DNA of 64,000 nt, from contig NZ_CP067102.1 of NCBI RefSeq assembly GCF_016616885.1, positions 3,810,501 through 3,874,500 of the forward strand, written 5' to 3'. The DNA comes from Bradyrhizobium diazoefficiens. Its GTDB lineage: Bacteria > Pseudomonadota > Alphaproteobacteria > Rhizobiales > Xanthobacteraceae. A model generated the notes under the pieces. It was not told the DNA's origin and ran no database searches. It saw nothing but the letters and a program-made list of their open reading frames with translations. Shown one piece after another: positions 34,324-44,270 of the stretch. The first letter of the stretch is position 1, and each line of letters begins with the position of its first letter. A program made the translations under genes and the position numbers.

Positions 34324-35612
34324 CACTCCTGCGCCTTCTCCGGCCCGTCATACGCGATGCCCCGAATGACGGCGGCGCTGCCGAACTTCTTGCGCAGACT
34401 GTCGACGGCCCGCTCGGCATGCGCGGCGCGGCGGTCGAGCATGTCGGTGTCGTCGGCGGGGGAGCCGTCGCGCAGCGCGCTGACGCCGGCGCCCATTAGG
34501 CGGAAGGCGGTGCCGTCGATTTCTTTCGCCAGCATCTCGCGGCAGATCGAGAACATCTTTGCAGCAAGCTGCGTCGGCGCTGCGATGGACTGCGAGCGCG
34601 TGCGTTGACGGAAGTCGGCGGTCTTCAGTTTCAGCGTGACAGTCGAGCCGGCAAGCTCGCTGCTTTTGAGCCGCGACGACGTCTTCTCGCACAGCCGCCA
34701 CAGGATCTTCTCCAGCGACGCGAAATCGCGGATGTCGGTTTCGAACGTGGTTTCGCTCGAAATCGTCTTGGCGCCGCGGTCGGCCTCGACGCGGCGGTCG
34801 TCGATGCCGCGCGCGAGCCGCCACAGCCTGCGGCCGTCGCTCGGAAATTGCCGCATTAGCTCGATCTCGTCCGCCTTCTGGAGATCGGCGATGCTGCGGA
34901 AGCCGCGCTGCACGAGGCGCTCCTGCGTCGCAGGTCCGACGCCAAAAATGAAGCCGACCGGCCTCGAAGCCAGCATCAAACGCGCTTCCTCTTGATCGAG
35001 CGCGGCAAAGCCGCGCGGCTTGTCGAGATCGGAGGCGATCTTGGCTAAGAACTTGTTGCAGGACAGGCCGACCGAGACAGAGATGCCGACGTCGCGCTCG
35101 ACGTCGCGGGCAAAGCGCGCCAGCACCTTGGCCGGGATCATACCGTGCACCCGCTCGGTGCCGGAGAGATCGAGAAAGGCCTCGTCGATCGACAGCGGCT
35201 CGACCAGCGGCGTCAGCGCCTGCATGGCCTGACGCACTTCGCGGCCGATGCGGACATACTTCGCCATGTCCGGCCGGATCACGATCGCATGCGGACAGGC
35301 TTCCAACGCCCTATACATCGGCATCGCCGAGCGCACGCCATAGGTGCGCGCGATATAGCAGGCGGCCGACACCACGCCGCGCTTGCCACCGCCGATGACG
35401 ACGGGCTTGTCGGCGATGTCAGGATTGTCGCGCTTCTCGACCGTGGCATAGAAGGCGTCGCAGTCGATATGGGCGATGGTCAGGTTCGCGAGCGCGCGGT
35501 GCCGGATGAGGCGAGGGGAGCCGCAGGCGGAACAGCGCCGCACGGCCATATCCAAATCGGCCAGACAATCCCGGCAGAAGCAGCGGGGCCCGGCCGGATC
35601 GGAGCTGCTCAC
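34323..35612 (-). CDS. dinB: DNA polymerase IV (Y-family) with N-terminal zinc-finger-like segment
   Basis: The 429-residue error-prone polymerase acts in translesion synthesis. The N-terminus has four cysteines in CFCRDC and CSACG (residues about 11-32), an added zinc-ribbon-like element seen in alphaproteobacterial DinB. The catalytic palm follows with IAHIDCDAFYATVEKRDNP and PLSIDEAFLDLSG for the metal-binding carboxylates. VGPATQERLVQRGFRSIADL is the thumb helix-hairpin-helix and STVTLKLKTADFRQRTRSQS begins the little finger. Its ATG overlaps the DUF3572 stop as ATGA. The usual beta-clamp peptide at the very C-terminus is not obvious (GPEKAQE end). Confidence 0.94.
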   Translation of the reverse strand: MSSSDPAGPRCFCRDCLADLDMAVRRCSACGSPRLIRHRALANLTIAHIDCDAFYATVEKRDNPDIADKPVVIGGGKRGVVSAACYIARTYGVRSAMPMYRALEACPHAIVIRPDMAKYVRIGREVRQAMQALTPLVEPLSIDEAFLDLSGTERVHGMIPAKVLARFARDVERDVGISVSVGLSCNKFLAKIASDLDKPRGFAALDQEEARLMLASRPVGFIFGVGPATQERLVQRGFRSIADLQKADEIELMRQFPSDGRRLWRLARGIDDRRVEADRGAKTISSETTFETDIRDFASLEKILWRLCEKTSSRLKSSELAGSTVTLKLKTADFRQRTRSQSIAAPTQLAAKMFSICREMLAKEIDGTAFRLMGAGVSALRDGSPADDTDMLDRRAAHAERAVDSLRKKFGSAAVIRGIAYDGPEKAQE

Positions 35613-35920
35613 GGCACGTCGCGCTCCCAGGTCCGGTCGCCGAGCGCATCGCCAAGCACCTGCCGCGCTGCGGCTACGTTGGTCGGATGCAGTTCCGAGG
35701 CCTTGGCAAAGGCCTTCACGGTGTCGTCATCGCGCAGCACGAAATCGAGCACGCTGAGCAGGAAATGGGGGTCCGAGGCGGCGTTCCGGAGCGTCTCCGG
35801 GCCGACCCCTGTCTCGGCCAGGAACAGGCCCAGCCGCTCAGGGTCGCCGGCCACAAAGGACAGCGCCTGAATCGCAACGATTTCAGCGACTTCGCGAGGG
35901 TTGTGAACAGGCTTTTTCAC
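35609..35920 (-). CDS. DUF3572 family protein
   Basis: The 103-residue helical protein has IVAIQALSFVAGDPERLGLFLAETG and FLLSVLDFVLRDDDTVKAFA, the signature of DUF3572, a short alphaproteobacterial family of unknown function. It is the first gene of the DUF3572-dinB-ACT operon, with four-base and one-base overlaps between successive genes. Its 5' end faces divK across a 250-base divergent region. Conservation beside dinB suggests a DNA-repair or cell-cycle link, which is inference. Confidence 0.88.
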   Translation of the reverse strand: MKKPVHNPREVAEIVAIQALSFVAGDPERLGLFLAETGVGPETLRNAASDPHFLLSVLDFVLRDDDTVKAFAKASELHPTNVAAARQVLGDALGDRTWERDVP

Positions 35921-35972
35921 GGGCCCGGTTTGCCTTTCCGTTAACTTTCAGTGTCTACTTTGGAATATGCCC

Positions 35973-36096
35973 GAGTCTTGGGAACGAGTCTTGGCCTTGA
36001 GTCTTGCGAGCCCGGACAAGCAACTGGAAACCACGTCGCAGAAAGTGGCCCCTCGGGTTTAACGAAACTCAAGCGAATCTGAGGCTAGTTTGAATC
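35973..36096 (+). promoter_or_regulatory. Cluster of GANTC (CcrM methylation) sites upstream of divK
   Basis: Three GAGTC motifs at 35973, 35986 and 35999 are spaced exactly 13 bases apart, each within GAGTCTTG. GAATC follows at 36075 and 36092. Five GANTC sites in 124 bases is well above the roughly one per 300 bases expected at this G+C content. In alphaproteobacteria GANTC is methylated by CcrM and tunes cell-cycle promoters, so the cluster probably belongs to divK-pleD control or to the divergent dinB operon. Confidence 0.55.
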
Positions 36097-36171
36097 CAGT
36101 TTTCGAAGCGCCGGAAAGCGGCGCCTGAGGCGTCACATGCATCGGTCTTTGGGACCAAACAGGAGGGCAGG

Positions 36172-36537
36172 ATGGCTAAGACCGTCCTGATCGTGGAAGA
36201 CAACGAGCTCAACATGAAGCTCTTCCGCGACCTGTTGGAGGCGCACGGCTACCAGACCTCGGGCACCAGCAACGGCTACGAGGCGCTCGACCTCGTGCGC
36301 AAGATGCGGCCCGACCTCGTGCTGATGGATATCCAATTGCCGCAGGTCTCGGGGCTCGAGGTGACGCGCTGGATCAAGGACGATCCGGAGCTGCGCGCCA
36401 TTCCCGTCGTCGCGGTCACGGCCTTCGCGATGAAGGGCGACGAAGAGCGCATCCGCGAGGGCGGCTGCGAAGCCTATTTGTCCAAGCCGATCTCGGTCGG
36501 CAAATTCATTGAGACGGTCCGGCGTTTTATCGGATAG
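36172..36537 (+). CDS. divK: Cell-cycle response regulator DivK
   Basis: This 121-residue single-domain receiver has acidic pocket VEDNE (Glu9-Asp10), phospho-acceptor Asp53 in [13 protein letters not shown], Thr in [14 protein letters not shown] and Lys in YLSKPIS. It has no output domain, and [25 protein letters not shown] is typical of DivK. Phosphorylated DivK controls the DivJ/PleC/DivL-CckA pathway and so CtrA. CAGGAGGGCAGG precedes the ATG. pleD follows after 14 bases, the classic divK-pleD operon. Confidence 0.95.
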   Translation: MAKTVLIVEDNELNMKLFRDLLEAHGYQTSGTSNGYEALDLVRKMRPDLVLMDIQLPQVSGLEVTRWIKDDPELRAIPVVAVTAFAMKGDEERIREGGCEAYLSKPISVGKFIETVRRFIG

Positions 36538-36551
36538 GAAGTGAGTTCAAA

Positions 36552-37925
<1,374 letters not shown>

Positions 37926-37994
37926 GGCCGGTGGCGCGCGCATTTGCCACGTCGGGCTCGTTGGCAGGATGGCGGCGGTCCTCCAAGCTCCGCT

Positions 37995-38095
37995 GTCAAT
38001 CCCCGCGAAGGCGGGGAATCCAGTACGCCGCGGCTGCTCGGCTCAAGCACTACAGTCTCTGGGATACGGGATCACCCGCTTTCGCGGGTGATGAC
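37995..38095. repeat. Palindromic interspersed repeat, family C
   Basis: The unit begins GTCAATCCCCGCGAAGGCGG and ends TTTCGCGGGTGATGAC. Its two halves each contain a hairpin (CCCCGC/GCGGGG and CACCCGC/GCGGGTG), with ATCCAGTA and CTGGGATAC as inner arms. It lies between the pleD 3' end and the convergent tetR 3' end. The pattern resembles a repeat I recall as common in Bradyrhizobium, and only this copy is present in the window. Confidence 0.7.
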
Positions 38096-38122
38096 ACCGT
38101 GAGTTTACGGTGACGACGGTTA

Positions 38123-38728
38123 TTACGGCGTGCGCTTGCTCTTCACCGCTGCCTTCGCCGCATCGCTACCCACATCCACCCCTGCATTCCGCAACAGCAC
38201 CTTCGCCGCTTCCTTGGCCGCGCGCGCCATCGCGGGGTCGTCACGCACCAAATCTTGCGCGATCGAGCCGTCGACCAGGAGTACCAGCTGCGTTGCGAGC
38301 GCATCGGCATCCGCAACACCGAGCTCGGTCAGCCGTTCGCGAAACCAGACGCGGCGGCTTTCCTTGAAGGCGATGGCGATCTTCTTCACCGCGCGGTCCG
38401 TCGGCCCGAGCTCGGCGACCGCATTCACGAACGGGCAGCCGCGAAAATCCTTGGCCGCAAAGCGCCGCTCCAGCGAATCGAAGGTGCCGAGAATCTGCTC
38501 GGCCGGCGGCTTGTCGGAGGGGCGCTGAGCCACGAAACGGCGCTCCAGGTAGGCGGCAATCAGCGCGTCCTTGGACGGGAAATGGTTGTAGAGCGTGCGC
38601 TTGGAGATGCCGATCTCGGCTGCGATGGTGTCGACGCCGATGGCGCGAATGCCTTGCAGATAGAACAGCTTGTCGGCGGTCTCGAGAATCCGCTCTTTCA
38701 TCCTCTGTGGGGCGGGCGGGCGAGCCAT
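38123..38728 (-). CDS. TetR family transcriptional regulator
   Basis: The product is 201 residues. The N-terminal helix-turn-helix is clear: KERILETADKLFYLQGIRAIGVDTIAAEIGISKRTLYNHFPSKDAL (residues 11-56). The C-terminal part, with FRGCPFVNAVAEL and LVLLVDGSIAQDLV, is of the type that senses small lipophilic ligands. It is divergent from an MFS transporter, with a near-ideal palindromic operator between them, so it most likely represses that transporter and itself. The basic tail (VKSKRTP) is unremarkable. Confidence 0.92.
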   Translation of the reverse strand: MARPPAPQRMKERILETADKLFYLQGIRAIGVDTIAAEIGISKRTLYNHFPSKDALIAAYLERRFVAQRPSDKPPAEQILGTFDSLERRFAAKDFRGCPFVNAVAELGPTDRAVKKIAIAFKESRRVWFRERLTELGVADADALATQLVLLVDGSIAQDLVRDDPAMARAAKEAAKVLLRNAGVDVGSDAAKAAVKSKRTP

Positions 38729-38779
38729 GCGGTGACGAACATCCTCTTCGCTTGACAGCGCCCGCTACCTATAGACTAA

Positions 38780-38797
38780 TTACACAGGTCTGTGTAA
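38780..38797. promoter_or_regulatory. Operator palindrome for the TetR/MFS pair
   Basis: TTACACAGGTCTGTGTAA has perfect eight-base arms around a two-base centre. It lies in the 130-base divergent gap, 23 bases downstream of TTGACA at 38752-38757, which is a good -35 for the transporter. The palindrome therefore covers the region of the -10 and transcript start, as expected for repression. Confidence 0.75.
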
Positions 38798-38858
38798 CCA
38801 AAATCAGCGCCAATTGCAGGCGCCGGCACGCGTGCCGTGCCCACGAGGGAGAACAACA

Positions 38859-40097
38859 ATGCCCCTGTTGCAGGTCCTGCGTCCCACGCTTCCCATCCTG
38901 ATCGGCGCCTCGATCATGCTGACGCTGAGCATGGGGCTGCGGCAGTCGCTCGGCATCTTCACGCAGCCGCTGACGCACGACATCCACCTCTCGGTGTCGG
39001 ACTTCACGCTGGCGCTGGCGGTGCAGAACCTCGCCTGGGGCTTCCTCCAGCCGCTCGCCGGCGCGATGACCGTGCGCTATGGCTTTCGCTCCATCATGAT
39101 CGTGGGCGCGCTGATGTACATCGTCGGCCTCATCCTGATGGCGACCGCCAACGGGCTCGTCAGCATCATGATCGGCGCCGGCGTGCTGATCGGCACCTCG
39201 CTCGCGTGCACCGCGGCGGCGATCGCGATGTCGGTGGCGGCGCGCGCGGTGCCGGCGACGGTGCGCTCGACCGTGCTCGGCATCGTCTCCGGCGCGGGCT
39301 CGCTCGGTGCGCTGCTGTCGGCGCCGATCGGGCAGATGCTCAATGAGGGCTTTGGCTGGCGCATCGGGCTTGCCGGCTTCGTCGTCATGTCGGTGCTGAT
39401 GATCCCCGCCGCCTGGTATGCCGGCCGTGTCGACGCCATCCCGCTGCCGAAGCCGGCTGCCGACGACATCGGCGATGCCACGGCGGCCTCCGTTGCGAAG
39501 TCGGCGTTCGGCAATGCCTCCTTCGTGGTGATGACCTGCGCCTATCTTGTATGCGGCATGCAGCTCGTGTTCCTGACCACACACCTGCCGTCATATCTGG
39601 CGATCTGCGGCCTCGATCCGATGCTGAGCGCGCAGACGCTCGGCATGATCGGCGGCTTCAACGTGCTGGGCTCGCTGTTCTTTGGCTGGGCCGGCCAGCG
39701 CTGGAACAAGCTGGCGCTGCTCGGCGGCATCTACATCCTGCGCTCGCTCGCGCTTGCCTGGTACTTCATGCTGCCGGCGACGCCGGCCTCGACGCTGCTG
39801 TTCGGCGCGATCATGGGCTTCCTCTGGATGGGCGTCGGCCCGCTGGTCGCGGGCGCCGTCGCCGAGATGTTCGGCCTGCGCTGGCAGGCCATTATCCAGG
39901 GCCTCGCCTTCATGAGCCACCAGATCGGCAGCTTCCTCGGTGCCTACGGAGGAGGGCTGATCTACGACGCCCTCGGCTCCTACAATATGGCCTGGCGCAT
40001 CGGCGTCGCGCTCGGGCTGGCCGGCGGCATCATCCAGGTCGCATTCGCGCTGATCCGGCCCTCGCAGCCGCCGGCGCCGGTGTTGCGGACGGCGTAG
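38859..40097 (+). CDS. MFS transporter
   Basis: The 412-residue protein has about 12 hydrophobic segments. GLRQSLGIFTQPLTHDIHLSVSDFTLALAVQNLAWG at the start and RYGFRSIMIVGALMYIVGL (motif A-like) place it in the major facilitator superfamily, probably the oxalate/formate or CynX/NimT-like side. KSAFGNASFVVMTCAYLVCG begins the second half. The substrate is unknown. TetR control suggests export of, or response to, a small organic compound. GAGGGAGAACAACA precedes the ATG. Confidence 0.88.
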   Translation: MPLLQVLRPTLPILIGASIMLTLSMGLRQSLGIFTQPLTHDIHLSVSDFTLALAVQNLAWGFLQPLAGAMTVRYGFRSIMIVGALMYIVGLILMATANGLVSIMIGAGVLIGTSLACTAAAIAMSVAARAVPATVRSTVLGIVSGAGSLGALLSAPIGQMLNEGFGWRIGLAGFVVMSVLMIPAAWYAGRVDAIPLPKPAADDIGDATAASVAKSAFGNASFVVMTCAYLVCGMQLVFLTTHLPSYLAICGLDPMLSAQTLGMIGGFNVLGSLFFGWAGQRWNKLALLGGIYILRSLALAWYFMLPATPASTLLFGAIMGFLWMGVGPLVAGAVAEMFGLRWQAIIQGLAFMSHQIGSFLGAYGGGLIYDALGSYNMAWRIGVALGLAGGIIQVAFALIRPSQPPAPVLRTA

Positions 40098-40231
40098 GCG
40101 GTGCATGTGGTCGCTATCGTCAGCTAGCGAGATTTGAGTGGATGCCGCGCTGCTCGGTAGTAATGGGCCGCTGGCGAGCCCTAGCTCACCTCGCTGTGGC
40201 TCGACAATCCGCTCTGCGCCCGAAGCGGTAC

Positions 40232-40945
40232 TCAGCATCGCGCCTCGATCGCCTTGCTGATCTCCTCGGGCGCGGCGAAAATCACGTCCGCGCGATCTCC
40301 CAGCATTCCGGCGGGCACGATGGCGGGCGCACCGCTCTGCGGTCCGTCTTCGCTGGAATCCGTCTTCAGGCGCAGATTGCGGTCCCAGAAGTGGCGGGTT
40401 TTGCCGTCGCCCGTGGTGACGCGATAGGTGTCCCGGCAGTGGGTGATTCCCGTCACGTGCCGCGCGGGGGCCAGGTTCTTCAGATTGGGGGCGGTGCCGC
40501 CCATCATTCCACCCATCATGCCGCCCATCCCGTTCATGCGGTTTTCGGCGGTTCGCTCCGGCGCGGCCCCCGGTTTGGTGGCCTCCTTGAGAAAAGCCAA
40601 CAGATCCGCGCGGACGCGTGCGTCCTTGATGCCTTCGAAGGGCATCTCGTTGTCGGGCACCGTGCGCTCCGGATCGGTCAGCCAGGCGTCGAGCGAGCGG
40701 TCGTCCCAGATGATCCCCGAAGCTTTCAGGGCATCTGAATAGCGATCGAAGCTCGGCAGACTTCCTGCTTTCCGTCCCCAGAGATTCGCCAAGCTCGGTC
40801 CGGTCATATTGCGATCCGGGCTGAGCAAGTGACAGGGCGCGCAGGCCCGAAAATCCCGCTCCCCGCGGGCGGCGCTGTCCTGCTGCGCGCGAGCTGGCCA
40901 AGAGGCAATGGCAATCGCGAGTGCGACGAAGAGAGGGCGACGCAT
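40232..40945 (-). CDS. c-type cytochrome with Met-rich linker and C-terminal extension
   Basis: The product is 237 residues with a signal peptide (to about residue 20). One heme-binding CxxCH (Cys35, Cys38, His39) and the axial Met101 in DNEMPFEG make a class I cytochrome c domain (about 25-122). A Met/Gly-rich linker follows (residues 136-150, RMNGMGGMMGGMMGG). A separate C-terminal domain has HCRDTYRV and a terminal Cys. Met-rich linkers often bind Cu(I) or Ag(I), and the gene closes the copper-efflux operon. Its ribosome binding site GAGGAGG lies in the last codons of the preceding 42-residue gene. Confidence 0.85.
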   Translation of the reverse strand: MRRPLFVALAIAIASWPARAQQDSAARGERDFRACAPCHLLSPDRNMTGPSLANLWGRKAGSLPSFDRYSDALKASGIIWDDRSLDAWLTDPERTVPDNEMPFEGIKDARVRADLLAFLKEATKPGAAPERTAENRMNGMGGMMGGMMGGTAPNLKNLAPARHVTGITHCRDTYRVTTGDGKTRHFWDRNLRLKTDSSEDGPQSGAPAIVPAGMLGDRADVIFAAPEEISKAIEARC

Positions 40946-40947
40946 GT

Positions 40948-41076
40948 TCAACCTCCTCTGTTCGGGAAGAACAGGTATTTGATCAGGGCGGCCGCCCCCA
41001 GCGCGAGCACGATGACGACCAGGACTGCGATCAGTCCCATGCCGCCCATCATTCCTGGCATCATGTCGTGCATCAT
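40948..41076 (-). CDS. 42-residue Met-rich membrane protein in the copper-efflux operon
   Basis: This frame is short but well supported. ATGATG starts six bases after GAGG in GAATGAGGTGAACC. The product begins MMHDMMPGMMGGMG, then one hydrophobic helix (about residues 15-38), then a short basic tail PNRGG. Its stop lies two bases before the cytochrome ATG and its start eight bases after the cusA stop. Six of the first ten residues are Met and one is His, which suits a soft-metal site on the periplasmic side of a single-pass membrane protein. I know no named family. It is inferred to bind Cu or Ag for the efflux system. Confidence 0.75.
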   Translation of the reverse strand: MMHDMMPGMMGGMGLIAVLVVIVLALGAAALIKYLFFPNRGG

Positions 41077-41084
41077 GGTTCACC

Positions 41085-44000
41085 TCATTCAGCTGGCTCC
41101 GGGATCCGTATTTTCCTTGTGGTGGCCTTCGGCTTGGTCCGCGGTTGCGGCTTGCCGGCGGGAGGCAACCGGAAGCCCTTGACCAGCCCGAAGATCGCCG
41201 GGATCACGATCAGCGTGAGCAGGGTCGAGGAAATCGTGCCTCCGATCATCGGCACGGCGATCCGCTGCATGATCTCGGAGCCGGTGCCGGTACTCCACAT
41301 GATCGGCAGCAGTCCCGCCATGATGGCCACCACCGTCATCATCTTCGGCCGGACACGCTCGACCGCGCCCTCCATGATGGCATCGCGGAGATCGCTACGG
41401 CTCAACGTCTGTCCCTCGACGACACGGCGCTCGCTGATCTCCGCGAGCGCCTGGTTGAGGTAGATCAGCATCACGACCCCGGTCTCGGCGGCGACGCCCG
41501 CAAGCGCGATGAAGCCGACCGCGACCGCGACCGACAGATTGAACCCGAGCCACCACATCAGCCACAGCCCGCCGACCAGTGCGAACGGCAGCGAGAGCAT
41601 GACGATCATCGTCTCGGTGACCGACCTGAAATTCAAATAGAGCAGCAGGAAGATGATGAGCAGGGTCGCCGGCACGACGATCTTCAGACGAGCCGTGGCC
41701 CGTTCAAGGTATTCGTACTGTCCGCTCCAGACCACGTAATAGCCCGGCGGAAACTGAACGCTCGCCTGGACGGCGCGCTGCGCGTCTGCGACATAGCCGC
41801 CGAGGTCGCGATCGCGGATGTCGACATAGATGTAGGTCGCGAGTTGGGCGTTCTCCGTCCGGATCGAGCTCGGGCCGCGCGCGAGTCGGACGCTGGCGAT
41901 TTCCCCCAGCGGCACCGCCCCTCCGGCCGGCATTGGGACGAGGATATCGCTTGAGATCTTCTTCGGGTCGTCGCGGAGATCGCGGGGATAGCGCATATTC
42001 ACCGTGAAGCGCTGCCGGCCCTCGACTGTGGTCGTGACCGCCTGCCCGCCAAGCGCGGTTGCGATCGTGTCCTGGACGTCCTGAATCATGATGCCATAGC
42101 GCGCGAGCGCCGACCGGTCGGGCGTGATCTCCAGGTAGTAGCCGCCGAGGCTGCGCTCGGCATAGGCCGAGGACGTGCCCTGCACCGCCTTCAGCACCTG
42201 CTCGATCTGCTTGGCGAGCTTGTCGATCTCGACGAGATCGGTGCCCATAACCTTGACGCCGACCGGCGTCCGGATGCCGGTCGAGAGCATGTCGATGCGC
42301 GCCTTGATCGGCATGGTCCAGGCATTCGACACGCCGGGGAACTGCAGCGCCTTGTCCATCTCGGCGACCAGTCCGTCGATGGTGACGCCGGCGCGCCACT
42401 GCTCCTTCGGCTTCAGATTGACGATCGTCTCGAACATCTCGGTCGGCGCCGGATCGGTCGACGTCGAAGCGCGACCGGCCTTGCCGTAGACCGAAGCGAC
42501 CTCGGGAAAGGAACGGATAATTCGATCCTGAGTCTGCATCAGTTCGGCGGCCTTCGTGACCGAGATTCCGGGCAGCGTGGTCGGCATGTAGAGCAGCGTG
42601 CCTTCGTTGAGGTTGGGCATGAACTCGGTGCCGAGCTGGCGCGCCGGCCAGATCGTGACGGCGAGCGCCGCGAGCGCGAGCATGACGACGAGAGTTTTCG
42701 CCTGCAGCACGCCCTTGATGACCGGGCGGTAGATCCAGATCAGGAAGCGGTTGATCGGATTTCTGTGCTCCGGAACGATGCGCCCGCGGACGAAGATCAC
42801 CATCAGCGCCGGCACCAGGGTGATCGACAGCAGCGCCGCCGCCGCCATCGAGAATGTCTTGGTGAAGGCAAGCGGGCTGAACAGCCGTCCTTCCTGCGAT
42901 TCCAGCGTGAAGATTGGCAGGAACGAAACGGTGATGATCAACAGGCTGAAGAACAACGCCGGTCCCACCTCGGAGGCGGCCTCGACGAGGATCGCGACGC
43001 GGGACTTGCCGGGCTCGGCGCGCTCCAGGTGCTTGTGGGCGTTTTCGATCATGACGATTGCGGCGTCGATCATGGCGCCGATGGCGATGGCGATGCCGCC
43101 CAGGCTCATGATGTTGGAGCCGATTCCGAGCAGCTTCATCGCTCCGAACGCCATAAGGACACCGACCGGCAGCATCAGGATCGCGACCAGCGCGCTGCGG
43201 ACATGCAGCAGGAAGACGATGCAGACGAGCGCGACGACGAGACTTTCCTCGAACAGCGTATGCCTGAGCGTGTCGACGGCCGCGTAGATGAGGTTCGACC
43301 TGTCGTAGACCGGCACGATCTCGACGGATTTGGGCAGGCTGGTCGCGATCTCCTTGAACCGCTTCTTGACGTTTTCGATGACGTCGAGCGCGTTCATGCC
43401 GAAGCGCTGCAGCACGATGCCGCCGGCGACCTCTCCCTCGCCGTTCAGTTCCGCGATACCTCGCCGCTCGTCCGGACCGAGTTCGACCCGGGAGACGTCC
43501 CGCAGCAGGACGGGCGTCCCACCGTCGTTCTTGAGCACGATGTTGCCGAGATCATCGATGCTCTTGAGATAGCCCTTGCCTCGGATGACGTACTCGAACT
43601 CGGATAGCTCCACAGTACGTCCGCCGACATCGGCGTTGCTGGCGCGGATCGCGTCACGGACCTTCTGCATGGTGATGCCGAGATCGCGCATCCGCTGCGC
43701 GTCGAGGACCACGTTGTACTGCTTGACGAATCCGCCGATGCCCGCGACTTCGGCGACGCCTTCGGCCTTTGCCAAAGCGAATTTGAGATTCCAATCCTGG
43801 ATCGTTCGCGTGTCGGCGAGATTGAGCTCTTTGGACATCACGGCGTACTGGTAGACCCAACCTACGCCGGTCGCATCCGGGCCGATGGTCGGCGCCACTC
43901 CCGGCGGCAACCTCGAGGTCGCCGAGTTCAGGAATTCGAGGACCCGGGAGCGGGCCCAGTAGATGTCGGTGCCGTCCTCGAAGATCACGTAGACGAACGA

Positions 44001-44270
44001 GACGCCGAAGAAGGAGAAGCCGCGCACGACCTTCGATTTCGGGACCGTCAACATCGCGGTGGCGAGCGGATAAGTGACCTGATCCTCGATCACCTGAGGC
44101 GCCTGACCCGGATATTCCGTGTAGACGATCACCTGGGTATCGGAGAGGTCAGGTATGGCGTCGAGCGGCAGATGGACGAGCGCGTAGACGCCGGCCGCGG
44201 CGGCGAAGCCGGTCCCGAACAGGACCAGCAGAAGGTTGCGCGCCGACCAGACGATGATGCGGGCGATCAT
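41085..44270 (-). CDS. cusA: Heavy-metal efflux RND pump, CusA-type
   Basis: This 1061-residue inner-membrane proton/metal antiporter has 12 transmembrane helices and two large periplasmic loops. IGAMIDAAIVMIENAHKHLE is the TM4 region that carries proton-relay acids. The three methionines that bind Cu(I)/Ag(I) in E. coli CusA appear conserved in LLYMPTTLPG (about 561), PTEMFETIV (about 611) and RIDMLSTGI (about 660), so copper or silver is the likely ion, not zinc or cobalt. The start overlaps the cusB stop by four bases. No outer-membrane CusC gene is present in the cluster. Confidence 0.93.
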   Translation of the reverse strand: MIARIIVWSARNLLLVLFGTGFAAAAGVYALVHLPLDAIPDLSDTQVIVYTEYPGQAPQVIEDQVTYPLATAMLTVPKSKVVRGFSFFGVSFVYVIFEDGTDIYWARSRVLEFLNSATSRLPPGVAPTIGPDATGVGWVYQYAVMSKELNLADTRTIQDWNLKFALAKAEGVAEVAGIGGFVKQYNVVLDAQRMRDLGITMQKVRDAIRASNADVGGRTVELSEFEYVIRGKGYLKSIDDLGNIVLKNDGGTPVLLRDVSRVELGPDERRGIAELNGEGEVAGGIVLQRFGMNALDVIENVKKRFKEIATSLPKSVEIVPVYDRSNLIYAAVDTLRHTLFEESLVVALVCIVFLLHVRSALVAILMLPVGVLMAFGAMKLLGIGSNIMSLGGIAIAIGAMIDAAIVMIENAHKHLERAEPGKSRVAILVEAASEVGPALFFSLLIITVSFLPIFTLESQEGRLFSPLAFTKTFSMAAAALLSITLVPALMVIFVRGRIVPEHRNPINRFLIWIYRPVIKGVLQAKTLVVMLALAALAVTIWPARQLGTEFMPNLNEGTLLYMPTTLPGISVTKAAELMQTQDRIIRSFPEVASVYGKAGRASTSTDPAPTEMFETIVNLKPKEQWRAGVTIDGLVAEMDKALQFPGVSNAWTMPIKARIDMLSTGIRTPVGVKVMGTDLVEIDKLAKQIEQVLKAVQGTSSAYAERSLGGYYLEITPDRSALARYGIMIQDVQDTIATALGGQAVTTTVEGRQRFTVNMRYPRDLRDDPKKISSDILVPMPAGGAVPLGEIASVRLARGPSSIRTENAQLATYIYVDIRDRDLGGYVADAQRAVQASVQFPPGYYVVWSGQYEYLERATARLKIVVPATLLIIFLLLYLNFRSVTETMIVMLSLPFALVGGLWLMWWLGFNLSVAVAVGFIALAGVAAETGVVMLIYLNQALAEISERRVVEGQTLSRSDLRDAIMEGAVERVRPKMMTVVAIMAGLLPIMWSTGTGSEIMQRIAVPMIGGTISSTLLTLIVIPAIFGLVKGFRLPPAGKPQPRTKPKATTRKIRIPEPAE

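Noticed and set aside
35973..36003. Three regularly spaced GAGTCTTG units as a possible CRISPR or phage array
   Set aside because: Units are 8 bases at a 13-base period, far too short for CRISPR repeats and spacers. They are better explained as GANTC sites.
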